64,000 nt of DNA, taken from assembly GCA_963666535.1 (NCBI GenBank), contig OY762913.1:930001-994000 (forward strand). Reading direction: 5' to 3'. Below the pieces are notes generated by a model that made no database searches, was not told the DNA's origin, and saw only the letters and a program-made list of their open reading frames with translations. The position numbers and the translations under genes are program-made. Shown one piece after another: positions 40,240 through 47,833 of the stretch. The DNA is from G963666535 sp963666535. GTDB taxonomy: Bacteria; Bacillota; Clostridia; Oscillospirales; Oscillospiraceae. Each line of letters starts with the position of its first letter. Position 1 is the stretch's first letter.

Positions 40240-41904
40240 ATGAGCAGGAAAACAAGAACGGAACTATCCCTTCGAGTGGCGGACGATACGGCAAAGGCGG
40301 AAGCCGCTCTTTCTATGCCCAATGTGACCAACTATTCCAATCTGGAATCCATTCGGGATGACGATTACACCGTGGATGATATTAACTCGCTGGAGCTTAA
40401 TATGTGGACGCTTGACGGAACAAAATCGCTGGTGGACAATTCCCGCTCCCTGCGGTGGGGCGTGTGGTCCGCGGCGGTGTCAGACGCAGCGGGGGCGTTT
40501 ACAAGCAACCCTGTGTTGACTGCCAAGACCACGAACAGCTACTCCACAACCGGGTTTACCGTTTCGTTTTGCGGCGACACCTGGCCCAAGCAGACCGTCA
40601 CAACGTGGTACTCCGGGACAACGGTTTTGGCGGCGCAGACGGATGAAGTCACGGGCTTTACCCATCTGATCGACCGGGCCGTCAATGGGTTTAACAAGAT
40701 CGTGATTGTGTTTGTGGGGACCGATGTCCCTTATCGCCGGGTGAAAATCGCAGAAATCGACTACGGCGAGATTTTTGTCTGGACTTCGGATGCGATTGTC
40801 AGCGCGAATGCCGTGGAGGAAGTCAATTTGACCAGCGAGGAGCTGACCATCAACACGCTGAGCCTGGAGATTCAGGATGAAAATTCCGACTTCAACATGC
40901 TCAATCCCAACGGGATCTACGCCTACCTCCAGCAAAAACAGCAATTCAGGGTGACGGAATACATCAACGGAATTCCCAACAAAATGGGATTTTATTACCT
41001 GGATACCTGGAAAAACACCTCTTCCGTTACGTGTGAATTCGAAGCCTTTGACGCGGTGGGGTTGTTTGACGGCATGACCTATAAAACCAGCGCCATGTGG
41101 TCAAGCACACCGGCAAGCACGATCATCGCAAATATTATGGCTGCGGCGGGATGGACAAAGTACACGGTTGATTCTGGACTGGCTTCTCTAAAATTAAGCG
41201 GTTATCTTCCAATCGTGACCGTGCGGGAGGCGCTCCAACAGGTCTGTTTTGCCCTTCGCGCGTCCGTGATTGCAAAGCGCGACGGTTCCATTTGGATCAC
41301 GCGGCTGCCGTCAGGCGCGGCGGCGAGCACCATTGAGAAAGCGCAGAAAATGGGGTCCCAGGATATTACGCAGAATAGTCTGGTCAATTCTGTTGCGGTG
41401 ACCGCCTACACCTGGGCGGCATCGTCTGATTCCAGTCAGCTTTACAGCGCAGCCTTGACCACCGGAACCTATGACATTACATTTTCCACACCCGCAACCG
41501 GCTTGACTATTTCAGGCGGCACGATCAAAGCAAGCGGCGTGAATTACGCCACAGTCAGCGTCACAACGGCTGGAACGGTCACGATAACGGGATACCAGTA
41601 CGAATCATCGACAGCCACCTACACCATTGAAGCGGCTGGACTGACGGATGCCAAGCGGTCGCAGGCCACGGTGGACAGCATCTATCTCATCGGCCCGTCC
41701 AATGCGGAAGCTGTGGCGCAGTTCGTCTATGACGATTACCAGCGGCGCATTGTGCAGTCCTTCGAAATCGCCGTGGAGGATGAGGAGCTTGGCGACAATG
41801 TGGATGTGGACACGATGTTAAACGCCAGAAAAACAGGAGTGATTACGAGCATGGACATGGATCTTTCCGGCGGCTTTACTGCAAAACTGGAGGTGCGGGG
41901 ATGA
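40240..41904 (+). CDS. Tail-tip/hub protein (Tal-like, module 1)
   Basis: A 554-aa protein. A central part ('TINTLSLEIQDENSDFNMLNPNGIYAYLQQKQQFRVTEYINGIPNKMGFYYLDTWK') resembles the hub domains of phage tail-associated proteins, and a late insertion (about residues 390-460) looks like a small beta-sandwich ('GTYDITFSTPATGLTISGGTI'). It would form the tip opposite the membrane and contact the host surface. It overlaps the next gene by 4 bp. Confidence 0.75.
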   Translation: MSRKTRTELSLRVADDTAKAEAALSMPNVTNYSNLESIRDDDYTVDDINSLELNMWTLDGTKSLVDNSRSLRWGVWSAAVSDAAGAFTSNPVLTAKTTNSYSTTGFTVSFCGDTWPKQTVTTWYSGTTVLAAQTDEVTGFTHLIDRAVNGFNKIVIVFVGTDVPYRRVKIAEIDYGEIFVWTSDAIVSANAVEEVNLTSEELTINTLSLEIQDENSDFNMLNPNGIYAYLQQKQQFRVTEYINGIPNKMGFYYLDTWKNTSSVTCEFEAFDAVGLFDGMTYKTSAMWSSTPASTIIANIMAAAGWTKYTVDSGLASLKLSGYLPIVTVREALQQVCFALRASVIAKRDGSIWITRLPSGAAASTIEKAQKMGSQDITQNSLVNSVAVTAYTWAASSDSSQLYSAALTTGTYDITFSTPATGLTISGGTIKASGVNYATVSVTTAGTVTITGYQYESSTATYTIEAAGLTDAKRSQATVDSIYLIGPSNAEAVAQFVYDDYQRRIVQSFEIAVEDEELGDNVDVDTMLNARKTGVITSMDMDLSGGFTAKLEVRG

Positions 41905-42413
41905 GCTTAACACTGGTGACGAACCGCACGGAATATGACGTGCAGACGGCAAACCGCCTGAAAAGCAAGTATACGTCCGGCGGGTGGGGGAGCCTGACCG
42001 CAAGCGAGAAGACGGCGTTTCTCTCGGGGCTGAAGGGTGCGTATAACTACACAGACCAAAACCGTGTAGAATCAGCCGTCCAGACGCTGGCAGATGCCCT
42101 TCGCGGTGCCGGCATCTACTGCGCCGTGGACACCAAAGCCGATTGGACAGCGGCGGATTTTCCAACGCCGGACGATATGAAACGACTTGTGAGAAATGTG
42201 GCCACGATCCGGGCCGCACTGACGGTGTGGAGCAGTACGCCCGGCGTTCCCGCATCCATGGAGCATTTGGATTACCAAAGTGCAAACGATGTGGAGGCAA
42301 TACTGCTGGACGTGGAGAGACTGATTATCAACATGCAAAGTAATGTATCCACAAGCTGGGCCACTGGAACGGCCTACACCGGCCTATTTGCAAAGGAGGC
42401 AATGACAATATGA
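41901..42413 (+). CDS. Tail protein of unknown role (module 1)
   Basis: A 170-aa protein starting MSLTLVTNRTEYDVQTANRL, rich in Ala and Thr, with a helical middle ('MKRLVRNVATIRAALTVW') and an aromatic C-terminus. Proteins like it sit between the hub and the fibre in Clostridia prophages and probably link the two. Overlaps both neighbours by 4 bp. Confidence 0.65.
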   Translation: MSLTLVTNRTEYDVQTANRLKSKYTSGGWGSLTASEKTAFLSGLKGAYNYTDQNRVESAVQTLADALRGAGIYCAVDTKADWTAADFPTPDDMKRLVRNVATIRAALTVWSSTPGVPASMEHLDYQSANDVEAILLDVERLIINMQSNVSTSWATGTAYTGLFAKEAMTI

Positions 42414-43738
42414 AAGACAGAATCCCCACCTATCCGGGCAGGGTAACACTTACGCCCGTAGCGGGTCAGGAAAATACCTATGACATGGTGATGGCGGACG
42501 AGCCGACACAGTTGGGGGATGCGCCTACTAAGGCAAATCTGCTTGATGATGATACCTGCGCCTTGCTGGCGCTGGACAACACGGCGGTACCAAATGACGC
42601 ATTTCAAAAATTGGTGCTGGGTGCTGGGAATTACGCCTATGCGGTAACAGTGACTACATCGGACGGGGTGCCGCTTTCTGGTGTTACAGTCACTGGTATT
42701 AAAACACTGGCCGGTGGCACTGCGGTAACGAATTCTGACGGCTATGTGCTTGGGGTGGCAACTACATCAAGCGTGACACTGGCAATTACCACACCGTTCA
42801 TTGATTTATTGAGCGTAAGCCAAACGGTAACGCATGGAACTGGAGTTGTTAAAAGGGTAACGTTGGTCATGGCGTACACTGCATACAAAGAGACTACGAT
42901 TGCCAGTAGTAAGACGTTCAAATTTTCACCCAAGGTGGCATCGTTTGACGTTTTTTCCATTGGCGGTGGTGGGAGCGGCGGAGCGGCGGTAGGTTCCCCT
43001 GCGGCTGGTGGTGGCGGTGGTGGCAGAACCTCCATGCAGTTGTCGATAAGTGCCGCTGCTGGCGCATCTTATTCGGCCATCATCGGAAGCAAGGGGAATG
43101 CAGTATTAGCCAGCGTTACAGATGGAAATGTTTACACTAGTGCGGTATCCGGTTCTGCTGGTGGAACGACCCAATTAAACAGAACGCTAAACGGCCAAAC
43201 CGCCACATTTGCGTTTGCCTTCGGAGGTAGTGGTGGCGGTGCGTGCGGTGAATACAATGACGCGTACGGGGCAGCTGCAAACGGTGGCGCTGGTGGCAGT
43301 GGTGGCGGAGGCGGCTTTGCCAATTTGGGCGATGTGCAAACTGCCCCAAACGGCGGCTCGGACGGTAGCAATGGTACCAGCGCGAACTTAGGTAGCAACA
43401 ATGCAAGTGTGTATGGCAACAACGGTGGTTCCGGACAGGGGACCACTACAAGGCTTTGGGGGGAGGAAAGTGGAGAGTTGTACAGCGGCGGCGGTGGCGG
43501 AACAAGCATTAATTTCTCTTCCGGATCTGCCTATTCGGGCTCTGGTGGTAGTGGCGGCGGCGGAAATGGAATGGCCATGAGAGGGTATGCCACGTCCATT
43601 ATGGCAAGTTCCGGTACCAAATACGGTGGTGGCGGTGGTGGTGCAAGCAACAAATGCTTTAGTTCTACTGCGGCCTCTGCAACCTCCGGTGCTGGGTATC
43701 AGGGTGTTATGTTCCTTAGATGGAGGTACGCAGCATGA
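42410..43738 (+). CDS. Glycine-rich tail fibre protein (module 1)
   Basis: A 442-aa receptor-binding candidate. Residues 1-85 are an attachment domain, about 85-150 resemble a carboxypeptidase-regulatory-like beta domain, and the last 240 residues are a glycine-rich domain full of 'GGGGGG' and 'GGSGGGG' runs with scattered Asn and Ser. This matches the glycine-rich tip domains of phage adhesins, which form a polyglycine II sandwich. It overlaps the next gene, which may be an accessory protein. Confidence 0.8.
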   Translation: MKDRIPTYPGRVTLTPVAGQENTYDMVMADEPTQLGDAPTKANLLDDDTCALLALDNTAVPNDAFQKLVLGAGNYAYAVTVTTSDGVPLSGVTVTGIKTLAGGTAVTNSDGYVLGVATTSSVTLAITTPFIDLLSVSQTVTHGTGVVKRVTLVMAYTAYKETTIASSKTFKFSPKVASFDVFSIGGGGSGGAAVGSPAAGGGGGGRTSMQLSISAAAGASYSAIIGSKGNAVLASVTDGNVYTSAVSGSAGGTTQLNRTLNGQTATFAFAFGGSGGGACGEYNDAYGAAANGGAGGSGGGGGFANLGDVQTAPNGGSDGSNGTSANLGSNNASVYGNNGGSGQGTTTRLWGEESGELYSGGGGGTSINFSSGSAYSGSGGSGGGGNGMAMRGYATSIMASSGTKYGGGGGGASNKCFSSTAASATSGAGYQGVMFLRWRYAA

Positions 43739-43989
43739 GTTGCTTAATCGTTGAAAACTCCATTATTACCAACATCATTGAAGCTGACACTGAATTTGCG
43801 GCCTCAATTGGCGCTCTGGCATGGTATGACGGAGCGTCCATTGGCGACACCTACGATCCGCCCACGCTGGAAGAGGCCACGGCGCAGATTGCACAACAGT
43901 ACACAACTCAATCTGAAATCCTTGAAACCACGCTTAATCAGGAATACCGTCTATCCCTATTGGAGATGGGCATTACCGAAACTAATTAA
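43735..43989 (+). CDS. Tail fibre accessory-type protein
   Basis: An 84-aa protein (MSCLIVENSIITNIIEADTE) overlapping the fibre stop by 4 bp. The pattern 'IVENSIITNIIEADTEFAASIGA...WYDGASIGDTYDPP' is that of short proteins following fibres in Gram-positive phages (XkdW-like). It may help the fibre fold or form part of the tip. Confidence 0.7.
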   Translation: MSCLIVENSIITNIIEADTEFAASIGALAWYDGASIGDTYDPPTLEEATAQIAQQYTTQSEILETTLNQEYRLSLLEMGITETN

Positions 43990-44015
43990 CCACATAGCGG
44001 GAAGGACAATTACAT

Positions 44016-44171
44016 ATGACGACTATTTTTAACCTTTGCAAGAAACTGATCGAACTGGGCAGGACAGACGGACTGCAAATCAAGCTGGACGTATACCTTG
44101 CCAACGACCGCCTGACCACGGACGAATATACCGCGCTGTGTGAGATGCTTACCGCTGCAACGGCGGCATAA
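44016..44171 (+). CDS. XkdX-like small protein (51 aa)
   Basis: Reads MTTIFNLCKKLIELGRTDGL, then 'LDVYLANDRLTTDEYTALCEML'. It resembles the XkdX family: short proteins at the end of tail modules before the lysis genes. A GGAAGG site precedes the ATG. Role unknown. Confidence 0.7.
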   Translation: MTTIFNLCKKLIELGRTDGLQIKLDVYLANDRLTTDEYTALCEMLTAATAA

Positions 44172-44190
44172 CGGGAGGCGGTACATAGGA

Positions 44191-44490
44191 ATGGAAGCAA
44201 TCATTGCAGAATGGTGGATCAAGTGGCTGTGCGGGATCATTGCCGGTGGCTTTGTGTGGATCATCCGCTTGTTGTGGAAACGGCAACGGGCCACCGAATT
44301 GGGGATACAAGCCCTGCTGCGGGACAGGCTGGTGCAGTCCTATTACCACTACGCAGATCGGGGCAATATCTCACTGCACGGGCTGGAGAATGTGGAGGCC
44401 ATGTACAGGCAGTACTTTAACTTGGGTGGGAACGGCACGATTACAAAACTGGTGGAAGACATGCGAACCCTGGAAGTGGTGGATACATAA
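44191..44490 (+). CDS. Phage holin-region membrane protein (99 aa)
   Basis: Starts MEAIIAEWWIKWLCGIIAGG behind GGGAGG. One membrane segment (residues 8-27) is followed by a cytoplasmic helical part ('LQSYYHYADRGNISLHGLENVEAMYRQYF' region). Proteins of this type lie next to holins in Clostridia prophages. A frameshifted copy at 59150 occupies the same place before the amidase in module 2. Module 1 thus ends with the start of a lysis cassette, but lacks its own amidase. Confidence 0.7.
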   Translation: MEAIIAEWWIKWLCGIIAGGFVWIIRLLWKRQRATELGIQALLRDRLVQSYYHYADRGNISLHGLENVEAMYRQYFNLGGNGTITKLVEDMRTLEVVDT

Positions 44491-44527
44491 CCGTCTGCAA
44501 ACTGCCCGCCAACATGAAAAACTGAAA

Positions 44528-44563
44528 GAACGGCTTGCCCGCTTATTAAGGGGCAGGCCGTTC
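44528..44563 (+). terminator. Terminator at the end of tail module 1
   Basis: GAACGGCttGCCC pairs with GGGC-aGGCCGTTC around ATTA-rich loop. It separates the two tail modules, but there is no long T run. Confidence 0.65.
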
Positions 44564-44678
44564 CGCGTTGTGGGGCGGACAAGTTGGGGGACAAGGCGTC
44601 CAGACGGCGGAAGCGAAGGGTGGGGGAAAATCAGCCGGAGTTACCCGGAGATGACCGGGATAGGAGGGAGGTGTTTCT

Positions 44679-45098
44679 ATGACAGTGCTACAGATTAAAA
44701 ACAGCATCATGAGGATGCTTTCGGCCGTTTATCAAACTGTGCCGGTATACGGGGAAGGTCTTACCTCGGGGCTGGAAGCGCCCGCATTTTATGTGCGCGC
44801 AACGGCGTCTTCTTCCACGAAGGAACTTAACCGCAGGCGCAGACGAAGCGCTGAATTTGACATTCAGTATCTTCCGGCCGACAGCGCAACGCAGAATGAC
44901 ACCTTGTATACGGTGGGGGAAGCTCTGCTGGAAAAGTTTGAGTATGTGAGCACGGATGAGGCCCTGCTGCGGCCGATCAGCGCAAGGTATGAGATCACGG
45001 GCGCGGTGCTGCACTGCTATCTCACCTTCCAGTGGTTTGCGCTGGCTGACACGGAGAAGGCTGAACATATAGCAAAAGTTGATGTGGAGGTATTCTAA
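44679..45098 (+). CDS. Tail terminator protein (module 2)
   Basis: A 139-aa protein, MTVLQIKNSIMRMLSAVYQT behind GGGAGG, of the clostridial phage tail terminator family (DUF6838-like), which caps the contractile tail and sheath. It is the first gene of the sheath-containing module. No portal or head-tail connector precedes it. Confidence 0.8.
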   Translation: MTVLQIKNSIMRMLSAVYQTVPVYGEGLTSGLEAPAFYVRATASSSTKELNRRRRRSAEFDIQYLPADSATQNDTLYTVGEALLEKFEYVSTDEALLRPISARYEITGAVLHCYLTFQWFALADTEKAEHIAKVDVEVF

Positions 45099-45293
45099 AT
45101 GACCAAGGCAAACGCAGAAACTAAGGCCGCTGACACAGCGGCAAAATTCATGCTGACACAGCTAATCGGGTCTAAGCGGTTTACGCTGGTGGAAAAGAGC
45201 GTACTGAAAACAGTGCTCAACCCCGGCGAAACTTATACGATTGCGGAGGCAAACGCCGCAATCGAACAATTTAAGAAAAAGGAAGTGCTTTAA
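45099..45293 (+). CDS. Small conserved tail-module protein (64 aa)
   Basis: A 64-aa protein (MTKANAETKAADTAAKFMLT) immediately between terminator and sheath genes with no spacing. Proteins like it occupy this place in PBSX-like tails (XkdJ region). Function unknown. Confidence 0.7.
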   Translation: MTKANAETKAADTAAKFMLTQLIGSKRFTLVEKSVLKTVLNPGETYTIAEANAAIEQFKKKEVL

Positions 45294-46610
45294 ATGGCAG
45301 GCGGAACATGGAACAAGCAAAACAAGGTAAGACCGGGCGTTTATATTAACGTTGCGGCCGAACAGGAGACGAACACGATCGGCGACCGCGGCGTGCTGAC
45401 AATGCCGCTGCCCCTGAGCTGGGGCGCAGAGAATACTCTGATTAAGCTGACAGCCGGGGAAGACACCTTCAGCGTGCTGGGGTATGATGCGGAGAAGATC
45501 CTGCTGCTGCGCGAGGCATTCAAGCGCGCGCAGACCATCCTGCTCTATCGCGTGAACAGCGGCGGCGTCAAGGCGGCGGCAACCATCGGCACCCTGACCG
45601 CGACAGCGAAATACGCGGGGGTAAGGGGCAATGACATCAAAATCGCCGTTGCCGTGAACGTCGACAACCAAAGCAAGTATGACGTGACCACCTATGTGGG
45701 GGAGAAGGAATACGAGACACAGACCATATCGGTGCTGGGAGATCTGATCTCCAATAACTTTGTTGTCTTTTCCGGCACAGGAGCGCCCACTGCTTCGGCC
45801 GGCACGGCCCTTGCAGCAGGCACTGACGGCACCGCGGTTGCGGCAAATTACACCGCCTATCTGGAACTGGCTGCCGCCTCGGATTTCGACGCGATGGCGG
45901 TCCCCGTCAGCGACGACGCCATTAAGGCACTCGTCGTCGCCTTTGCAAAGAGCATGCGCGAGGACGAGGGAAAGAAGATCCAGGTGGTGCTTGCAAATGA
46001 TCCGTCGGCTGATTACGAGGGCGTTATCTCGGTCAAAAACGGCGTGATTCTTTCCGACGGCACGGAGCTTAGCGCCGCGCAGGCCACGGCTTGGGTGGGC
46101 GGTGCCACCGCCCGCGCGGGGGTTGCTGAATCGCTCACTTACACGGAGTATGACGACGCGGTGTCGGTAGGCACGGTGTACACCAACAGTGAAATCGAAG
46201 CTGCACTCAAGGCCGGTGAGTTCCTGTTTTCCGAAACTTACGGGCGGATTGTGGTTGAAAAAGACATTAACACGCTGGTGACTTATGGCGACACCAAGAG
46301 TTACGCACTGTCCAAAAACAGGGCGCTGCGCGCCATCGACGGCTTCTGCAACGATTTGCAGGAGGCCTGCGCGCTGTACTACATCGGCAAGGTGGGCAAC
46401 GACGCCGACGGGCGCAATACCATTAAGGCCTACGCCATTAAGCTGGCCACCGCGTATCAGGACGAGGGTGCTTTGCAGAACTTTGATTCTGAAAGCGACA
46501 TCACCGTCAGCACGGGGACCGAGATCGACGCTGTTGTGCTGACTGTGGCTTTGCAGCCGGTGGACAGCGTGGAAAAGATTTACACAACCATTACAGTCGG
46601 GGAGGAATAA
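45294..46610 (+). CDS. Phage tail sheath protein
   Basis: A 438-aa contractile sheath subunit (XkdK-like). The start 'MAGGTWNKQNKVRPGVYIN' is the classic N-terminus of sheath proteins in clostridial and Bacillus contractile tails, and the C-terminal part ('FCNDLQEACALYYIGKVGND...') carries the conserved tube-binding domain. Its presence proves module 2 is contractile. It contracts to drive the inner tube through the target envelope. Confidence 0.95.
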   Translation: MAGGTWNKQNKVRPGVYINVAAEQETNTIGDRGVLTMPLPLSWGAENTLIKLTAGEDTFSVLGYDAEKILLLREAFKRAQTILLYRVNSGGVKAAATIGTLTATAKYAGVRGNDIKIAVAVNVDNQSKYDVTTYVGEKEYETQTISVLGDLISNNFVVFSGTGAPTASAGTALAAGTDGTAVAANYTAYLELAAASDFDAMAVPVSDDAIKALVVAFAKSMREDEGKKIQVVLANDPSADYEGVISVKNGVILSDGTELSAAQATAWVGGATARAGVAESLTYTEYDDAVSVGTVYTNSEIEAALKAGEFLFSETYGRIVVEKDINTLVTYGDTKSYALSKNRALRAIDGFCNDLQEACALYYIGKVGNDADGRNTIKAYAIKLATAYQDEGALQNFDSESDITVSTGTEIDAVVLTVALQPVDSVEKIYTTITVGEE

Positions 46611-46613
46611 CAG

Positions 46614-47087
46614 ATGAGCTATTTGAATTATGCCGATACCATCAACGGCGCGGAAGGGCGCGCCTATACCATTATCGACGGAACCCGGGAAGAAATGTTT
46701 TATCTCAAAAGCATTGAAGCCAAGGTGGAAAAGGATAAGTCCGAGGGCAAGACGCTGGGGAAGCGCGGCACCCAGCACAAAGCCACAGGCTGGAGCGGCA
46801 GCGGCAGCGCCACGCTCTATTATGCCACCACCATGTTCCGCAAGCAGATGCTTGAGTACATGAAGAAGGGCGTCGACACCTACTTTGACGTGCAGATTGT
46901 TAACCAGGACCCGACCAGTTCCTGCGGCACGCAGACCATGATCCTTCGCCGTGTGAATCTGGACAGCGTAATCATTGCAAAGCTGGATCTGGACAGTGAA
47001 GACCCGCTGGAGGAGGACGTTGACTTTACCTTTGAGGACATGGATATCCTCGACAGCTTTACCGCGCCGACCCTGAGCGGCAATTAA
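46614..47087 (+). CDS. Tail tube protein (module 2, XkdM-like)
   Basis: A 157-aa inner tube protein directly after the sheath gene: MSYLNYADTINGAEGRAYTI, with 'SGSATLYYATTMFRKQMLEYMKKG' and 'EDPLEEDVDFTFEDMDIL' typical of XkdM. It polymerises into the rigid tube inside the sheath. Confidence 0.93.
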   Translation: MSYLNYADTINGAEGRAYTIIDGTREEMFYLKSIEAKVEKDKSEGKTLGKRGTQHKATGWSGSGSATLYYATTMFRKQMLEYMKKGVDTYFDVQIVNQDPTSSCGTQTMILRRVNLDSVIIAKLDLDSEDPLEEDVDFTFEDMDILDSFTAPTLSGN

Positions 47088-47103
47088 ATAACGGAGGTGC
47101 GCT

Positions 47104-47523
47104 ATGAGCGGACTGAATGCATTTTTGGCGGGGAACGCCCTGCCTGTAGAAAACCGGAGAACCCCAATTTCAGACAGGTTCCGGGATAAGGATGGTAAGC
47201 CTATGCTCTGGGAGCTGCGCGGCCTGTCCGAATCGGAGAACGAGGCGCTGCGGAAAAGCTGCACCAAGATTGTCAGAAGCAAGCGCGGCGAAGCGGAGAA
47301 AACAGATACCAGCCAATATGTGGGCAAGCTCGTTGTCGCGTGCGTGGTGTATCCCGACCTGAAGGATCCCGAGTTGCAGAACAGTTACGGTGTGATGGGT
47401 GCGGACACGCTGCTGAAAAAAATGCTCACCGCCGGGGAGTATGCCGCCCTGCTGGAAAAGGTGCAGGAGATCAACGGCTTTGACAAGGATATGAATGAAC
47501 TGGTGGATGAGGCAAAAAACTAA
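47104..47523 (+). CDS. Tail assembly chaperone, short form (XkdN-like)
   Basis: A 139-aa protein (MSGLNAFLAGNALPVENRR) located between tube and tape measure, the chaperone position. The gene ends with A-AAA-AAC-TAA. This is a heptameric slippery sequence in the zero frame, and a -1 frame continues for 59 codons with phage-like sequence. Such tail chaperones are commonly made in two forms, one by ribosomal frameshift, which together wrap the tape measure. Confidence 0.88.
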   Translation: MSGLNAFLAGNALPVENRRTPISDRFRDKDGKPMLWELRGLSESENEALRKSCTKIVRSKRGEAEKTDTSQYVGKLVVACVVYPDLKDPELQNSYGVMGADTLLKKMLTAGEYAALLEKVQEINGFDKDMNELVDEAKN

Positions 47524-47699
47524 TTGAGGAGGGCGACGGTGAGGCCAATTACGCTCACTACGCCCTCCACAGATTAAAGCTGACACCAGGCGCGCTCATG
47601 GGATTGCCCACCCGTGAGCGCGCGTTCATTTACGCCTCTATCGACCTGCACGTCAAGCAGGAAAAGCGGGAAGCGGCAAGGGCAAAAAGGAAAAGGTAG
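47104..47699 (+). CDS. Tail assembly chaperone, predicted -1 frameshift product
   Basis: If ribosomes slip by -1 on A-AAA-AAC (47514-47520), translation passes the TAA at 47521 and reads LIEEGDGEANYAHYALHRLK to a stop at 47697-47699, giving 198 aa. The extension ('LTPGALMGLPTRERAFIYASID') matches the usual second gene/GT extension of tail chaperones and has no start or ribosome site of its own. The frameshift is inferred from these features. Confidence 0.75.
47514..47520 (+). promoter_or_regulatory. Programmed -1 frameshift slippery site
   Basis: AAAAAAC read as A-AAA-AAC, directly before a zero-frame TAA. The -1 frame stays open for 59 codons downstream. Confidence 0.75.
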
Positions 47700-47773
47700 C
47701 AGCAATGCCGATTGATTGGCAATCAATTTTAGGATCAATGGGCGGAAATAATACGATGCGGTGGGGGACAGAA

Positions 47774-47809
47774 GGAAAAGCACCTCGCTGTAGCCGCAGG
47801 TGCTTTTCC
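47774..47809. terminator. Hairpin between chaperone and tape measure 2
   Basis: GGAAAAGCACCT and its exact complement around a 12-base loop. It may be a partial terminator that sets tape measure levels, or an mRNA-stability element. Confidence 0.6.
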
Positions 47810-47833
47810 TATGCCCGGGAAGGGGGAGAATGA

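Noticed and set aside
45162..47327. A 721-codon open frame on the minus strand
   Set aside because: It runs antisense through the terminator-linked, sheath, tube and chaperone genes, has no ribosome site and its translation resembles no protein. It is a codon-bias shadow.
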